Origin: Candidatus Aminicenantota bacterium
GTDB lineage: Bacteria; Acidobacteriota; Aminicenantia; Aminicenantales; Aminicenantaceae
DNA: 5,843 nucleotides
NCBI GenBank assembly: GCA_030673995.1
Contig: DAOUYU010000110.1
Location: 1-5,843 of the forward strand
Reading direction: 5' to 3'
Made by a program: the position numbers and the translations under genes. Positions 5,222 to 5,843 of this stretch are shown here, piece by piece (the stretch's first letter is position 1; each line of letters starts with the position of its first letter). The notes beneath the pieces are model-generated. The model made no database searches and was not told the DNA's origin. It was given only the letters and a program-made list of their open reading frames with translations.

Positions 5222-5831
5222 TCTAGAACAGGAATTCAAAGGAAAAAACCTAGATGAAGTCATAGGCCACGCGGAGCACTCCTTTAAACTTCCCCGAAGC
5301 AAGATAAACTACGAAGTTGTCACAGAAAAAACCAGGCTCTTCGGAATGAAAACTAAAGAAATAGTCATCCGTGCCTGGCCTAAAATAGAGTCAGAAAAAG
5401 ACCCTGCAGTTAAGTTTCTCGATAAGGTCCTCTCCCTTCTTCCTCTTGAGTTAAAGTACCAGATAAAGAAAAAAAACGACATAATCTATATCATTTTCGA
5501 AGGAAACGACAAGCACTTTCTCCTTGGGGAAGATGGATCGCTCCTCCTTGCCTTCCAGCACATTCTTAATAAGATGTCTCCCCAAAAAGTTCAAACCGAC
5601 TGCGATTTTTACAGGAAACGAAAGGAAATGGAGTTAAAAGAGTATGCCCAGGATATTGCCCAGCATGTCAACAAGACAGGCAGGGATGAAATCCTGGATG
5701 TTATGAATCCCTATGAAAGACGGATCGTACATATCGCTGTGAATCAAATCCCGGGAATCTCCACCGAAAGCATAGGAGAGGGATTTCTCAAAAGGATCAA
5801 AGTTTTCCCTATAAAATCCCAACCAGAATAA
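5199..5831 (+). CDS. jag: Jag/KhpB (EloR-like) RNA-binding protein: Jag_N + KH + R3H
   Basis: Jag (KhpB, EloR, 'SpoIIIJ-associated') is a cytoplasmic RNA-binding protein that in Gram-positive bacteria pairs with KhpA and affects cell elongation and division. Its role in diderms is poorly known. It has 210 residues. The Jag_N domain (about 10-58) shows EFKGKNLDEVIGHAEHSF and TRLFGMKTKEIVIRA. The KH domain (about 67-135) has its GXXG loop at 110-113, reading GEDG. The R3H domain (about 140-205) keeps the R-x3-H motif (Arg174, His178) in NPYERRIVHIAV, then STESIGEGFLKRIKVFP. The start at 5199 places the Jag_N domain at its normal distance; the ATG lies inside the yidC end (23-nt overlap, different frame) with only a weak AGAGAG upstream, so coupled translation is likely. 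It is last in the visible operon; only 12 bases follow, and in many genomes mnmE comes next. Confidence 0.95.
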   Translation: MEKEEKNNLEQEFKGKNLDEVIGHAEHSFKLPRSKINYEVVTEKTRLFGMKTKEIVIRAWPKIESEKDPAVKFLDKVLSLLPLELKYQIKKKNDIIYIIFEGNDKHFLLGEDGSLLLAFQHILNKMSPQKVQTDCDFYRKRKEMELKEYAQDIAQHVNKTGRDEILDVMNPYERRIVHIAVNQIPGISTESIGEGFLKRIKVFPIKSQPE

Positions 5832-5843
5832 TTTACTTTTTCT

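Noticed and set aside
5832..5843. T-rich end of the window as a terminator after jag
   Set aside because: Only 12 bases are available and there is no GC-rich hairpin before the T stretch; the operon may well continue beyond the edge.
1..5843. A hidden novel system (defence, mobile, toxin-antitoxin, riboswitch)
   Set aside because: Coding regions of known housekeeping families cover nearly everything. The only non-coding stretch above 12 bp is the 134-bp divergent promoter region, which is too short for more than promoters and operators.

Overview
This is an AT-rich (roughly 40% GC by eye), gene-dense window from a bacterial chromosome. It holds nine genes, eight complete and one cut by the left edge, and almost no non-coding DNA. 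All nine belong to well-known, mostly housekeeping families. I see no mobile element, CRISPR array, tRNA, rRNA, phage gene or defence gene. The YidC has a large periplasmic P1 domain of the type found in diderm (Gram-negative-type) bacteria, and a CarD/CdnL factor is present, so a diderm from a CarD-bearing phylum is likely. I cannot name the taxon. Deltaproteobacteria-like, Acidobacteriota/Aminicenantes-like or other deep lineages would all fit.

Layout. Left (1-456, +): the C-terminal half of pdxA (vitamin B6 synthesis). Its last 21 bases overlap, tail to tail, the end of a leftward operon. Middle-left (436-2674, -): carD, then a CNNM/CorC-type membrane protein, then smpB. The spacing is very tight: a 6-nt gap, then a 17-nt overlap. 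Centre (2675-2808): the only sizeable intergenic region, 134 bp, and it lies between two divergent operons. It carries a good leftward sigma-70-type promoter, a rightward promoter, an imperfect 20-bp palindrome and a perfect 10-bp palindrome. Right (2809-5831, +): rpmH-rnpA-yidD-yidC-jag, the classic conserved cluster often found near the replication origin. The genes overlap by 1 nt, are spaced by 5 and 12 nt, and overlap by 23 nt. dnaA is not in this window; carD occupies the divergent position.

How the genes fit together. The rightward operon couples ribosome building (L34), tRNA 5' processing (RNase P protein), membrane protein insertion (YidD, YidC) and an RNA-binding protein (Jag/KhpB). 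The leftward operon combines an RNA-polymerase-binding regulator (CarD), a probable Mg2+-related membrane protein and the ribosome-rescue factor SmpB. I infer that the two operons are both growth-linked and may be co-regulated from the shared 134-bp region.

The window is essentially ordinary. The points most worth a second look are: (1) TATAAT boxes exactly 8 nt upstream of both divergent start codons, which suggests leaderless or nearly leaderless transcripts; (2) the palindromes between the two promoters; (3) an all-acidic KH loop (GEDG) in Jag; (4) an exact 18-bp tandem duplication in the yidC P1 domain; (5) loss of the Asp of the SmpB DKR motif.
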